Part shown: one piece after another, positions 25,081-37,476 of the stretch
Position numbering within the stretch: the first letter of the stretch is position 1
Layout of the letters: the number at the start of each line of letters is the position of its first letter
NCBI GenBank assembly: GCA_029204225.1
Contig: CM055101.1
Span: 62,316,171 to 62,380,170 of the forward strand
Source of the DNA: Diphasiastrum complanatum
Taxonomy: Eukaryota > Streptophyta > Lycopodiopsida > Lycopodiales > Lycopodiaceae
Direction: 5' to 3'
Length of the DNA: 64,000 nucleotides
The notes under the pieces: generated by a model
What the model was told of the DNA's origin: nothing
Database searches by the model: none
What the model saw: the letters and a program-made list of their open reading frames with translations, nothing else
Program-made: the position numbers and the translations under genes

Positions 25081-28000
25081 TCATGGGTTATCGTGCACGA
25101 AAGTTTGACCCTTCACTATTGACTTGGCCAGCTCCACATGCAGATCTTTTAGCCCTTGTTGCTCATAATCTGAAAGTGGGCCTAAATCATATATCTTCTC
25201 TACTCCGTTTTTCCCAATATGAACCTGTGAACAAATATAATAGACCACAACACACCCAATTAAGCAGCAAGAGCAATAACCGCATGCAATTGTATACAAA
25301 CACCGAGGAAATACTTAAAATATTCATGAAAGAAATGTATTGCCAAAAATGCTAAATTGAAAAGAATTACTAAGAGGTAAGCAAGTATTTACTTCGTCAC
25401 TGGATTCTACATAAACATGGCCGACTAAACACAATCAATTCATCCAATAACATCTTTCAGCAGACCTTAGATGAGAAAAATGGTAAGTCGGTGACGGTAG
25501 ATTCCACATAGGAGCACTCCACCACATTTTCGACCCCATTCAGGCCCTTCAAGCATGCATCAGCAAAGTGTGCTCCAGCATATCTGCCATAAGCTTTACA
25601 TGATCAATCAAAACGACTAGCTCTTACTCTTTTTTCATGGATCAACAGCATTACTTGCTTCTTCTATTTCATCTATAGACTCAAATCTTCCCAAACCTTC
25701 CATCAGTCACACAGATTTCAGTCGGCACAAAGTTATGAAATGCTCACGCCATAGAAAGTGTTGCTGAACCCTTTCCTGCTTTGGCCTGAACCACCTCAGT
25801 GCCACCATCCTGAGTACGCTTCGTAAGGTATTCTATTTCCTCTTGAGTTATAGGTACCTGAGGAGTTGCCTGCATTCACCAAAAAACTAGATACTTTATG
25901 GGTACTGTCTCTTGATACAGAAGGCCTCAAAAAACCATGATCCGACTTTTTTACTGGCATTCAAAGACTAAGTACCATGTGAACTATAGGAGCAAAGTGG
26001 CACAAGAACAATGCAAAATAGAGGACACATAACTTTCAGTTTAACCTTGATAAACACTAAAAGTCTATTCTGATCAGCGTTTACTTGTAACTAAACAAGT
26101 GCCACCTAAAGATGAAGCCTTAGGTAGCAACTTTGACATTGGTGAAAAGTTCTATAACTCTTGCACTTCCAGAAGTTAGAATGTATGCTGTCTACAAATG
26201 TATACAATGGCATGCTATGCTATACCACTTGGTACACTTACACAGAAGTGCAGAAGAAAGTACAAACACATTTCTGATATGAGTTTGAAAGATCTATTTA
26301 TCATGTAATCACTATTAAGTCTAGGAGTGAGTACTTCTTGAGTTCCGTTTGCAGATAACTGTGGATAGAATGTCGAGTTTAATTATGTAAAATCCCAGAA
26401 TGTTTTTGAGCTCAGAAGTTTTCTAGCATCTATAAGCTATTATCAAAGATTCATTGCAGATCATTCAGTCGTTGTACTACCCCTTATCTTTGATCCAAGG
26501 TGTAGATTTCAAATGGACAGAGCGACATCAACAATCTTCTAATATTTTAGAACAATGATGTCTAAGAATTGAAGTTTTATTGTGCATGGTCGAAGAAAAA
26601 AAAAACACCATTTGGAGAGTAAGACAGAGCACAGATAGACAGGAATATATGAATAAGCGGAATTAAATTAGAAAGCGGTTGTGGAGTGCACGGACTTCAG
26701 AACTAAAGTCCCCATTATCAAGGAGAGCACTTCACCAATTTCCACTAATCTAAATTCATTAAGTGATCTTGAACCAGAATTTGAAATTGCTATGCCAGCA
26801 GTGTGGAAGAGGTATTTGAGGAGGATTGTGCTTCTGACATTTGCAAGTTCTCCATTCCTTTTGAGGTGCTCCTTTGTTTTTTGTCTTTTCCTTTCTTCTT
26901 GTCCTTGGCTGAATTTTGCTTCTTCTTAGAAGCAAAGGCATGCTCTTGGAAATCCTCTTGGAGAGATTAACTCTCCTCATCTCCTCCTGTAACAAGAGAC
27001 CATATACCTCTTCATAGGTAGGAATTTTGTCCCTCACAGATACCATCATAGCAAAGTTCTGATAAGAATATGGCAAGCTATTCAGAACTATTGGCACCAA
27101 GTCTTTGTCAGCAATAGCCTCTCCAAGCACAGAAAGCTGATATCTAAGATCTTGAATCTTAATAAGATGATCAGTAACTGTCTCCTCTGTCTCCATCCTG
27201 ACGGTATACGGCTTGTTCTTCAAATAAAGAAGTCTAACTGTATTTGCTGTCTCATACAATGCACAAAGAATGTGCCAAGCATCTACAGGCCCTTTGGCTG
27301 ACCTGATTAGAGGAATACCATTATCCCTCACAGACATGTTGATGATCATGTGTGCCCTTTTCCCTCTCTTAATATAGTCCTTGAGGTCAGGTTCTGATGT
27401 TGGAACAGGCTCCTCACCTGTCACAAGCTTCCAAACATGGAAATTTTCTCCATACAAACAACACCTGCAGTGACATTTCTAAAATAGCTTTTGATATAAG
27501 ACTATCACATACATCAGATATAATCTTGAACAATCTTATACTTCTGCACTTCAGCAAGGGTGAAGATGGGGAAATTCCTTGTTATTGTTTATACGGACCT
27601 CATATGCACTACTAGTGTTGCACATTAGGGGAGGTTAACTCAAAGGAACATTTGAAATTTCATCTTTCGTTGTCCTATGTACTAGGCAATGAGGAAAAAT
27701 ATCACTGCCTATTCTGCGACCACTCAATCACGCATCTATCTTTCACCGCCTACATGGATCATAGGTGTATTGCAATGATGTCACAAGAAAGGTTTAGCCA
27801 TGACCATTGACATGCCTACAAGTGATCTCAACCAAACACACATCACATTTTTCCTCTCTCAAAGTCCCAGAGAGAGGTCTGACTAGCAGATATGGCCAGA
27901 AGAATTTCTCGTGAAGATCATGGATGTGGACGACTCATACCAGAACATGCATATCCCCGACAGCAACGGCATTCTCACCCCCTTTCAAGATATCGACAAT

Positions 28001-31000
28001 AGCAAACCCTCACAGTATCTCCTTCAATGAATATCACAACTTTCTTCATGTTGACCACTCATGGGGCATCTTGCCAGAATTAGAATGACTCGTGTGACTA
28101 TCTAGTTTTATTCAATACATCTTCGTAATCTTAAATGTGTTATCCAGTTGAATAGAGTTGACCTTAAGGCATTGAGCAAGGTTCAGGCAGTCTGGATGCA
28201 CCCTAACCCATGTGGGCTATTAGAAAAGAGCTTGCATATAGTACTGCAGGTTTAGCAGATTGTCAAAGAGTAGCAGCAGCTTGTTCGGGATAGCAGTCAA
28301 ACAACTCGGCCAATAAAATGTGCAGAAATAGTTTACAATAATAAGCATATTTACCGCAATAAATTTCTGACGATCCTCACCAGATAGATTGACATTAAGA
28401 GTTACATGGACAAAAAAGGCCATGCTAGTTGTTTCCGACTCCCAGGGGACAAATTCCAGCATGACGATAACTCATGATAACACGAATCTCATTGAGAGGG
28501 GAGAAAAAATCACATTCCAGGTCAAGACAGGGACGTGAAGTTGAAAAGCCGCGGCAACAAGACTGATGCTTTTTGCAGATGTTTGTGTGCTCAATTTCCA
28601 TAGGAACTTAAACTATGAACTTCAGGAGCAATGTACATACAAAATTTTATAAAAACTCATACTTATCAAGTACATATGGAACATAGAAGCCTTTCCCAAG
28701 TTCCGTACAGAAGTGCACCCAGAAGAAGCCCATTCCGTACGCTATGGAACAATGGCAATGTTTCATGGGCGCGTTTCGTACATCGTTTCGAAACGCGTAT
28801 GAAACGTCTGGTTCAGGTTCGAAACGGGAAAAAAAATTTAGCGTTTTTTTTTTTTTGAAAATGTGTTTTGAGGGTTTTTAGGGTTTACAGATGTCATAGA
28901 AACTTTAGTAACAAGTAGATACATCCAATTTCATGCGAATGCTCTAGAGAATGCAATTTCAAGTAGAGAAGCTGTGTATGGTGACTATGGTGACTTTCCT
29001 CAATCAATTATTGATACTGTCATGGATAGGTTATTAGGTTGCGAGAATCTGTTCATGCCCATTGCCAGTACATACTACAAAGCTTATGGCACGGTTTTTG
29101 GAGTTTACAGATGTCATAGACAGTCTAGTAACTAGTAGATACATCCAATTGTGAGAATCTAGATGTTCATGCCCATTGCCAGTACATACTACAAAGCTTA
29201 TGGCTCGGTTTCAGAAAAAAAAAAATGGTTTTTTTTTCAATTGTTGGATATTTTTTAAACTCGTTAAATACACAGATGCACATTTTTGCAATTCAGAATG
29301 AGATTGTCAAAAGTGAATGCCATACACCAACACGTGTGAAGCATTACCATATAGCGCAATTTTCAAAAAGGTACAGGCCAAGTTTATGACACTCAAGAAG
29401 GCTTCATCTCTTAGTATGTATGCACACATGGCTGCCCATATGTCAGTTCAGGAGAATCGAAGTCCTTAGAAGGTTAAATGAGAATGTACCTGAGAAAAAA
29501 GTGGCAAGATTGTGATTCCTGCGTGGCCTCCGACAACAGGAACATCGACATCTACCACATATAAATGGAAAAGTTGAAACACATTAGTATACAGCATAGT
29601 TGGAAACTTCGGTTTGTGCTGAGAGGAGATTTTAGACATGCTGAAATGTTCATAATACCAACTAGAAATCAAAATAGATTACTCTTTCCAGTATATTGAA
29701 TTCCAAGATTATGCAATATACACCAAGCCAGCACATGTCTTCTATTATGAAGACTCAATCTACTATAGAGCTTTAGTGAGACTGATCCGCTAAGAATATG
29801 CTTTGAAGCAATCGAGCAATGGAAAGAGGTACATATGACCCGTGGAAATCACAAATATACTGAAGGTGATTTTTAAACGCTTGCTACAATAACCACGATT
29901 TCCTCGTTCAACATTTCCGTAGATTAAGAACGACCATATTAAAAAAGCATGATTAACAAATAAAATATTCTGAGGTTCTGGAAGTAACAAGGCCTTTACA
30001 GTGTACATGCACTGGGAATCTGTTAACATTAGAAGACCATCGACACAATGATATCTGACAATTAAGTGATCACGACTTCTTGAACCTTATGGATTTGGAA
30101 AATTCTTCCAAGCTGGTAAAACACATACCCCTCAGGAAACAAGATATGATTCACGGGAAAAGTCAAGTCAACACGGTGTGGCAAACTTTGCTACATTGTG
30201 ACTCAATTTAAATGTGAAACATCCACAAACTCCACCGATTCAAACTTATACAATCACAAATAGTTGATAGAATATTAGAACTATTGAAAACCAGTAATGA
30301 AGAAGGACATTTCCCAACAAGGTAATTTGTTTCCCACAATGGCAATTTTTTCCCCATAGCCAAATCAGTCACAATCTGACTTTGGTGATTCACAGGTCAC
30401 ATTGTCCCTGTTTCTTGAATATGCCTTTCATGATGGGGAAAATGTGGAACTGGGGTAATGTGTTTCCCTTTGAAAAACAGAAGAACAATGGGACAAAGAT
30501 TTCAAAATTTATCACATTAAAAGAAGCTACAACTTTTCATTTTTTTAAGAAAATTGGAAGGAAATATTTGGAATGAGCACTCAAATCTTAATCTTTATAC
30601 CTTTCACGGGGAGATTTTTCTTTGACGCATAGAATGTTCTGGCTCGAATAACATCCAATGTAGTTACACCAAACAATCTCTTTGGATCATAAGTTCCAGC
30701 TTTTTTGAAAACCTCTGCTGCAATTGGGACGGTGGAGTTGACAGGGTTGCTGATGACATTCACCAATGCCTTCAAAACAGGCAGCATAGAAACATTTTTT
30801 ATTTTGCGAACAACTTATCTACAATCTGCAAATACTTGGCACCTCTCAACTAAAAATCATATTCACTTATCAACTTTCTGGACCTTCTATTTAGAAAGAA
30901 TGCCTACAGATGGCTACAAATGAGATCTACAAGTCTCAGTGAACATGCCAACAGAAAACCCAGAACACCTCATTCACACAAAACAATAACAATAATTGAT

Positions 31001-34000
31001 TTTTTCGAGACATGTCACACTGCAAATGTATGCAGGGGGTCATAATCGACAAAAATTTCATATATTGCATCAAGAAATCTTTAAGACTTACATGATAAGA
31101 AGAGGTGGTAACGGACTAGCACCAGAAGGGAAACGAAATGAAAGGGAAGGGATGGAGAGCAGTAGAAGGTGATTGGACTATGAGAGGGGAGAGAGTGTTT
31201 GGTGTTCTAAATAAGCGACGTTGGAAACCTGCTTTCCAAACTCTGCCTTCTGATGTGCCCTTTCATTTAGTCAATACTACATGGGCATACAAAATATGGA
31301 GCTTCTGTGCTTTAAAAAAAAACTCAACAATAAGCTATTAGGATTTAAAATGACAGTTTAATCTCAAGCAAGCAGGAGCATATCAACAGCAACACTTAGG
31401 ACTTTGCTGAAATTAATCACGTAGTGTTAAATACTCCAAAACCGAAAACCGCCAGGTGCCAGTCAATAGAAGACACCAAACGTTCACGATCCACCCCACC
31501 ATAGGATTTAATCCAGATCCACCCCACGTGGTCAAACTTGAATCTCAAGGTCATCGGAAAGGATGCTGCATCCCCTCCCAAAAGGTCAGGAGATATAATT
31601 ACACATTTAGTTTGGCAATATTATACCCTCCATAATAGGATATTTGAGCTATAATGCTTGGAAAATACCGCATAGGGAAACTCAAAGTTAGAGACTAATT
31701 AAATAAAATTCCTTTGATGATAATGTGAGAGGAAACTAGTAATTGCTTGATCAAAAAGAAATTTCCATGACTTAATGTTTCTTGACAAAAATGACTCAAT
31801 GACTTAACGGCTATAAAGTTTCTGAAAACTTGCAAATAAATAAAATGCACAATCATGCAGAAAATGTAATAGCACCCATTTCCATCGCCGCCAAGCCCAT
31901 TCGTTCGTTAAAGCGACTAGCACACGGTGATCCATCCCATATACAGAAAAGACATGATTGATAGGATCACTCACGATTTATTATCATATATCATATCGAA
32001 GTTCAAGTTTTTAACATGGCAATGTGAGTGGGTAAGTAAACTGCAGTCTTCTTCCTAAAAGCAAACCTAATGTTCAAGTTTCCCAGCAACTATCTGCCAT
32101 GGCAAATGAAATCCACAAGCCCTTACACTAGCAGAATCGAGTTGTTTGATATGTTAGAGCTTAAACTCCTTGGAAAATAGCAAGTTAAACTTGATCCAGC
32201 AAAAAGGATACCAAATGTTAACTCACATGAGGAGCATATTTTGCAATGGCTGTGGCAAGTGCCTTCACAATGCCGGCATTGATATTGAACAAGTCATCGC
32301 GAGTCATGCCAGGCTTCCGTGGCACTCCTGCAGGAATGATGATAACATCTGCTCCTTTTAAAGCTTCACCCAATTGCTCCTCCCCGGCATAACCTGACAC
32401 CTATATAAACGACTATCATATCAAAATTGTTGGGTGAATGCTCTTACAGTACAAACTCTGTTTCACTATTTGAGTTCCTGCAGAAAGCAAGTTACCAAAA
32501 CCAACAGAATATGCAATTTTACTTCATCAAGTTCATGTACAGATCTCAAAATGTCAGCTGTACCACGGATGACGTTGACTACTACTCTATTGGCATCCAT
32601 AAGCAGGGTGGCAATTATACCACTGCCTTATGTAACAGAGCATCATTCTAAGTTCTTCAAAAGGGAGAGACAGGCAACATTATGAGTAATCACATGATTC
32701 ACATACCACAAAACAGAGGTGTCAAGATGGGGGCCCTCCCCCCCTTTTGGAAAAATATTTTATTATGCAAGTATCCACAAGGAGAACTTTTCAAATCAAA
32801 ATTCTTTTCTTTTTCTTAAAAAAATGGAATAAGGCACTGATTATGCAATGATTATGCTCAAGCTAAACAGACATTGTTTATTCTCCCTCTGCTTGACAGT
32901 TGACTTTTGCAAAATGGTGTGATTTCTTGAAAATTTTATTGAGAACGAATTTGTTGAATCCCCTTTCAGGCTCTTAGATCTAACCTTGATAATTACACTT
33001 ATTCTTGATTCGTAAGATTAAAGTGGATCTCGTGACAGTCAGCATAATGCTTCTATAATGTATTTGGTTTTATATTACTTGCTTTAAAAGGAATAGAAAC
33101 TCTACTTGACTGGAACATTCACAAAAAACCAACAACAGTTAATCCAAAAGTAGATGAAAAGTTAAGTGAAGTTCCTTCTTCTTTTCTCGAAGACCATGTA
33201 TTAGTAAGTTTACTCTTTATACATAGATGATAGTTAAATAAATGGGTGGCCAATGGCAGTTTTAATTCTGGCACGACGAGCAGGAAGGCCAATTCCATAC
33301 AGACGCATGGTGCCCAATATTGCCTCGGATTCCACATTTCCACCGATTAAAGGGCCATACTTTGGCCAAAGCCTAATATATCCTCACGTGAACATATGGG
33401 AACTCGAACTACTGCAAAGCAGAAAGCCTAGTCCTGCCAAAGCCTAATATATCCTCACTCGTGCATTCAAGTATTCAAACCTAGGTGGCAGGCCCACAAG
33501 CAATGTTTTTATCTGACGCACTATGGATCCAAGGATCCTTAAGAGTTAAAATGCCTTTCTAATGCGTCATACATCACCCCATATTATGAATCTAGAAAAC
33601 TACTTTACAACTGAGGTTTGCATACCTTACCACATAACATGAATATTCCATCAGACGAGAATTCTGCCTAGAGTGGTTAACAAAATATGTGAACACATCA
33701 GCATTGAAATGTGATGCATTAGTAACTTAGATCGGGATAGCATGTAGCCCAAAGCACAGTGGGAAAGCTCCATTCGTGAAACAATGAGATCCAAAAGCTT
33801 ATTACTTACGTGGGCACGAGTATTAACGTGGCTGATGTCGGCAGCCACTCCAGGTGTGCCTACGATATCATAAAGTGCAAGATGTGAGACCAAAGGGTTG
33901 AGTTTCATGAGAAGGCCTAAGGGCTGACCGATCCCGCCCGCAGCTCCAAGAATCGCAACTTTACGTTGAGGACCTGCTTGCTCTGCCAAGCTGCCCAAGC

Positions 34001-34040
34001 CACGCCTAAGCAACGCGACTGCTGCTTGCCTGCCTGCCAT
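25081..34040 (-). CDS. Mitochondrial NAD-malate dehydrogenase (seven exons, complete)
   Basis: Interconverts malate and oxaloacetate with NAD in the TCA cycle. Exons: 34040-33810, 32400-32227, 30769-30601, 29551-29490, 25869-25748, 25583-25466, 25224-25081; total 1020 nt, 339 residues, a normal length. The N-terminus [18 protein letters not shown] is basic and amphipathic, as expected of a mitochondrial presequence. [18 protein letters not shown] is the NAD-binding glycine loop. [19 protein letters not shown] has substrate arginines, SNPVNSTVP follows, and [13 protein letters not shown] has the catalytic histidine. [20 protein letters not shown] and [16 protein letters not shown] follow. I chose the ATG at 34040; an in-frame ATG at 34160 would add 40 residues with a Ser-Leu run. 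Introns are long (up to 3620 nt, intron 4) and hold transposon relics. A glyoxysomal isoform is less likely because no PTS2-type leader is seen. Confidence 0.96.
26759..27457 (-). pseudogene. Copia gag relic inside MDH intron 4
   Basis: Uninterrupted 232-codon frame on the same strand as MDH. It reads [54 protein letters not shown] and [12 protein letters not shown], the gag (UBN2-type) domain of copia elements: helix-rich, with the LxxLP-x-Y-xxF block. It ends in a basic [13 protein letters not shown]-type tail without a CCHC knuckle. No LTRs or pol were seen nearby, so it is an isolated fragment. Confidence 0.8.
28877..29213. repeat. Imperfect duplication in MDH intron 4
   Basis: GTTTACAGATGTCATAGA and the following bases up to ACATCCAATT occur near 28882 and again at 29103. 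GCCCATTGCCAGTACATACT and its flank to CTTATGGC occur near 29057 and 29170. Copy 2 lacks the middle of copy 1 (about 110 bp). Copy 1 is open in one + frame (…[19 protein letters not shown]…), but no family was recognised. Confidence 0.75.
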
Positions 34041-34201
34041 GATCGATCGCTTGCTCTCGCTCTCTCTTTCTGTCGATGAAGGGGCGATCAAAGCGCTCGC
34101 TAGATCACAGCAAAACGAGAGAGAGAGAGAGAGAGAATGAATGGGGGCAGCAACAGACAAAGACGAGCATTTGATTGGTCCACCGTATTGGTTTAGCTAC
34201 G

Positions 34202-34231
34202 AAACCCTAGTTTTGAATCATGAAACCCTAG
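34202..34231 (-). promoter_or_regulatory. Two telo-box motifs upstream of MDH
   Basis: AAACCCTAGTTTTGA occurs at 34202-34216 and 34223-34237 (+ coordinates), 160-200 bp upstream of the MDH start codon. Further AGGGTTT and TTAGGG words lie at 34242-34267. On the gene's sense strand this is CTAGGGTTT repeated, a plant telo-box arrangement. Confidence 0.5.
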
Positions 34232-34918
34232 TTTTGATTCAGGGTTTCTTAGCACTAAGGTTAGGGCTTGAGTAGTTACATTTAGGTTAATAAACACCTA
34301 AGGAGCACATGTGGCTTTTTCGGCCCCCTTTTCTAACACTCCTAGAACACAAGAATGAGCATAAACCGATCAGATCTCGCCATGACAATTCCATTTCAAA
34401 GCATCTAAAAAAAATCGAGTGTGCTCATTACACATTGGAAGGAGCCAGGCAGATGACATTTTGCTTGATCTAAGACGGGGTCCTTCAGTTCGACTAGGAC
34501 TCCTTACCAAGTGGGATTTCATTTGCTCCGCTCCATAATATGTAAGTCTTATTCAAAGATGTCCATGTGTAGACTTAGAATCATCTGCATCGACTTTGGC
34601 TCAAAGAAGGCTCAAAGAAGTTCACAAAGATTGCAATAATCTTCCTCTCTCTAAGATAATGTTGTTGGTCTATATTAATGGAGGGGATGGGATAAGCACA
34701 TGGGTGTTTCTAAAAATTATGATGATATAATCAACTTGTCAATTGTAATAAATAGAACATTGGATGCCACATTGTCAACACTAATGAACATAGCAAATCT
34801 AATCATGGAGAGCTCCAACACCCAAGAGTGCCATGACATGACATCATCATGACCTTTGATTACAAAAGGCAAAGAGTCTCATGTGGTATAGTTCCACAAA
34901 AGTAGTGCTTGACAATGG

Positions 34919-35020
34919 ATATTAACACAAGTGGTATCGCCCTTGATTCTCAGACATGGGTTCGATATCCATCCCCCCATCTTACTTATGCACTGGCAAG
35001 ACCGTATATACCAAAAAAAA
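34919..35020 (+). mobile_element. Candidate tRNA-derived SINE relic
   Basis: AACACAAGTGGTATCGCCC resembles a pol III A box and, about 30 bases later, GGGTTCGATATCC resembles a B box. The stretch ends in an A tract (CCAAAAAAAAATT) at about 35010. No target-site duplication was confirmed; it is a weak call from box similarity only. Confidence 0.35.
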
Positions 35021-35201
35021 ATTAAGCCTGTTATGGGTTTGTAGAACCAAATCCTATTTCCAATAGCAAAAAAGAATACAATTAAACTCTATGTCCGCAT
35101 GTTTCCAAGAAACTCACACTACTGTATGTAAAAGCAAGGAACTCAAAGATATGGTCATAGGCCAATCCATGGCTACACGTCACATGGCCAAGATTACAAT
35201 G

Positions 35202-35308
<107 letters not shown>

Positions 35309-35449
35309 AGGCATTCTTCTGAGTAGGGCTTAATCCTACACCTCCACTCTACAACAAGTCAACATAGGGTTCACGAATCACCCCATACATCCCATAACAT
35401 GTGCATTCTTTGTGAGACTACTATACATTCATTATTCAAGACATTTGGA

Positions 35450-36225
35450 CATATTACTAGAGAGTGGGGACCTTCTTGGAGGGCACACTATTATCCCTCC
35501 CAATTGGGCCCTAACCATTGGAAGCTTCCTTTTAGGGCTTCCTCTAGGCTTTAAGTAGGGAATCTGTGTCTTTTGTTACTCAGCTGATGATATTGATCTC
35601 CCTCTTTAGTCTCCTTAATCTCTCTTTTCTGCTTTCTAGGGTTAAGTCTTGCTTATGTGATGCCTTCATAGCTTAGCCCTAGATCAATTGTGGCTTCATT
35701 CGTAACTTGGTATCAGAGCACTTTCCTTTGCACCACTTTTTCAGATTTAGTAAAGGCTGTCTAGCGCCCTACTAACCCATCACTTTCGTCGATTTTTTCA
35801 TCAGATTTCCATCGTTTTTTCAAATTTGGTAGAAGCTGGCCAATGTCGGGTGGTTCATGCAGTATCTTCTCAATTGGTCTCTATATTTCCATCTCATGAT
35901 TCTGTTATGGCCGATATTCCTGCTAATTTCTCTGGGTTCTTCACAGGTCCATGGTTGATGGTTTCCTCGCTCTTGGTGATCAGGTTGTATCTTCTTTCGC
36001 TTTACTACATGGATCTTTGCTTGAGGTTTGTGATCTGCCTCATGATATTTCTACGGTTCCTTACATGATTCATGCGCCTTTGGCCCTTACCGTTACACAT
36101 TTTTCATCTGAGGATGTTTGTCAGATGGTCACTATTACCTATCTAGGGTATTTATATGCTGGGATCTTTCTAGGTGAGTATATGGAGATCCTTCAGTCTC
36201 CTTGTATTTCTACATATAGATTTGT
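35450..36225 (+). mobile_element. Copia-type element G: LTR end, PBS and leader
   Basis: TGGTATCAGAGC at 35708-35719 is a tRNA-iMet primer-binding site. The sequence to its left has the usual LTR end character (pyrimidine-rich, CTAGGGTTAAG) but the LTR start was not found. To the right are an untranslated leader and a frame with SMVDGFLALGDQVVSSFALL and SSEDVCQMVTITYLGYLYAG, perhaps a gag remnant that I do not recognise. The element is cut at 36226 by the LTR of element D. Confidence 0.6.
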
Positions 36226-36234
36226 TGTGAAAGA

Positions 36235-36875
36235 TGTGAGAGATTTCAACTAGTTTAGTCTAGCTTAGTCATATTTTGGTAAATTGTCAATAAGAGGCCA
36301 AAACTCATTTAAGACTTAGAGATAAACTTTTTGAAAGTTATATTGGTTTAAAATACATTCAATAAACACTTTTTGAAAGTGTGGGAAAGTTGGTAGTCGA
36401 GTTTGAGAGAGCTTCAAATATGAACTTTGGGTACATTGAATCTAGACCCAAAAATAGTAGGGTTTACATTTTGGAGGGAAAGCCAGGTGGCCAAATAGGG
36501 TTTGGAAACTTTATAAAAGGTTGTAACTTGTGGAGAGACACACTCTCTCTTCTCTCTCTCATTTCATCATTATACATGGTTCTCTTTGAGTTCTACTACT
36601 CATTGGTGCACTATCTTGGTGTTATCTTGCAATCTTGTGTGTAGAATGCTCATATTTTGCTATTTTCGGTTCCACACGTGTGAAATATAGTAGGGTACTG
36701 TAATTGTACGGACAGAAAACATATTTTATGTTCTGGTTCATGTTTGATCAGTATCTCTTAGAGTTTGTATGTAGATGCTAATTTTTCTACATCGGCAAGA
36801 TTGTTGGTTTGCTCCTTATTGTAATCAAAGATCAGGGACATGGATTGGATCTTGAATGGTCTGAAATCCTTCACA
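36235..36875 (+). repeat. Left LTR of element C
   Basis: 641 bp, TG...CA ends, followed at once by the PBS. Contains AGGGTTTACATTTTGGAGG and the CTCTCTTCTCTCTCTC motif shared with the D LTR. Confidence 0.92.
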
Positions 36876-37476
36876 TGGTATCAGAGCTCTTGTGTTTCAG
36901 GTTCTGAAAGGATCAGCCATCTTTAGCAAGGATTTGGAGGAGTTACCAATGCTAGAGCATGTAGATTGATTTCTACTCAAAAAATCATCATTTTTGCATG
37001 TGTAGAATTGATATTTTGTAGGTCAAAACTCAATATAGGGTTATATACTTGATAAATTCCGATTTCACACTTGGTATACTGGAACTAGATGACTTTTAGT
37101 GCATTAGTAAGGTCTCATTGGAGTCTACAAGAAGATATATCAAGTTTCTAGAAATTGCATGTACAATTTGAGATATTCAATTTTTTGTGATTTTGTCAAA
37201 ACCCTTATTTTGATTGGATCTCTAGTTTGTGAGGTTACTGAACTTCATTTGAGTGTGTTTCAATCTTAGGAAGTGGCAAGAATCATTGTACTGAGGATAG
37301 ATCCTAAATTGATCAAGATTTCACTATTGTATGTGTTGATTTTCTAGTTAGAAGTGCTAGAAGAGATTTGAGAGGTCCCATATCTTTGTGATATATCCTT
37401 AAGCTCATTTGTTGAAATTCAAGTGAGTGCTTTGTGCATTGGAACAGGTTGAAAGAGAAGATCAGGTCACTTCAAC

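Noticed and set aside
28220-28462. Frame with [15 protein letters not shown] resembling an MDH segment
   Set aside because: The true MDH exon for that region is at 25869-25748 and joins in phase; this stretch has no fitting splice sites.
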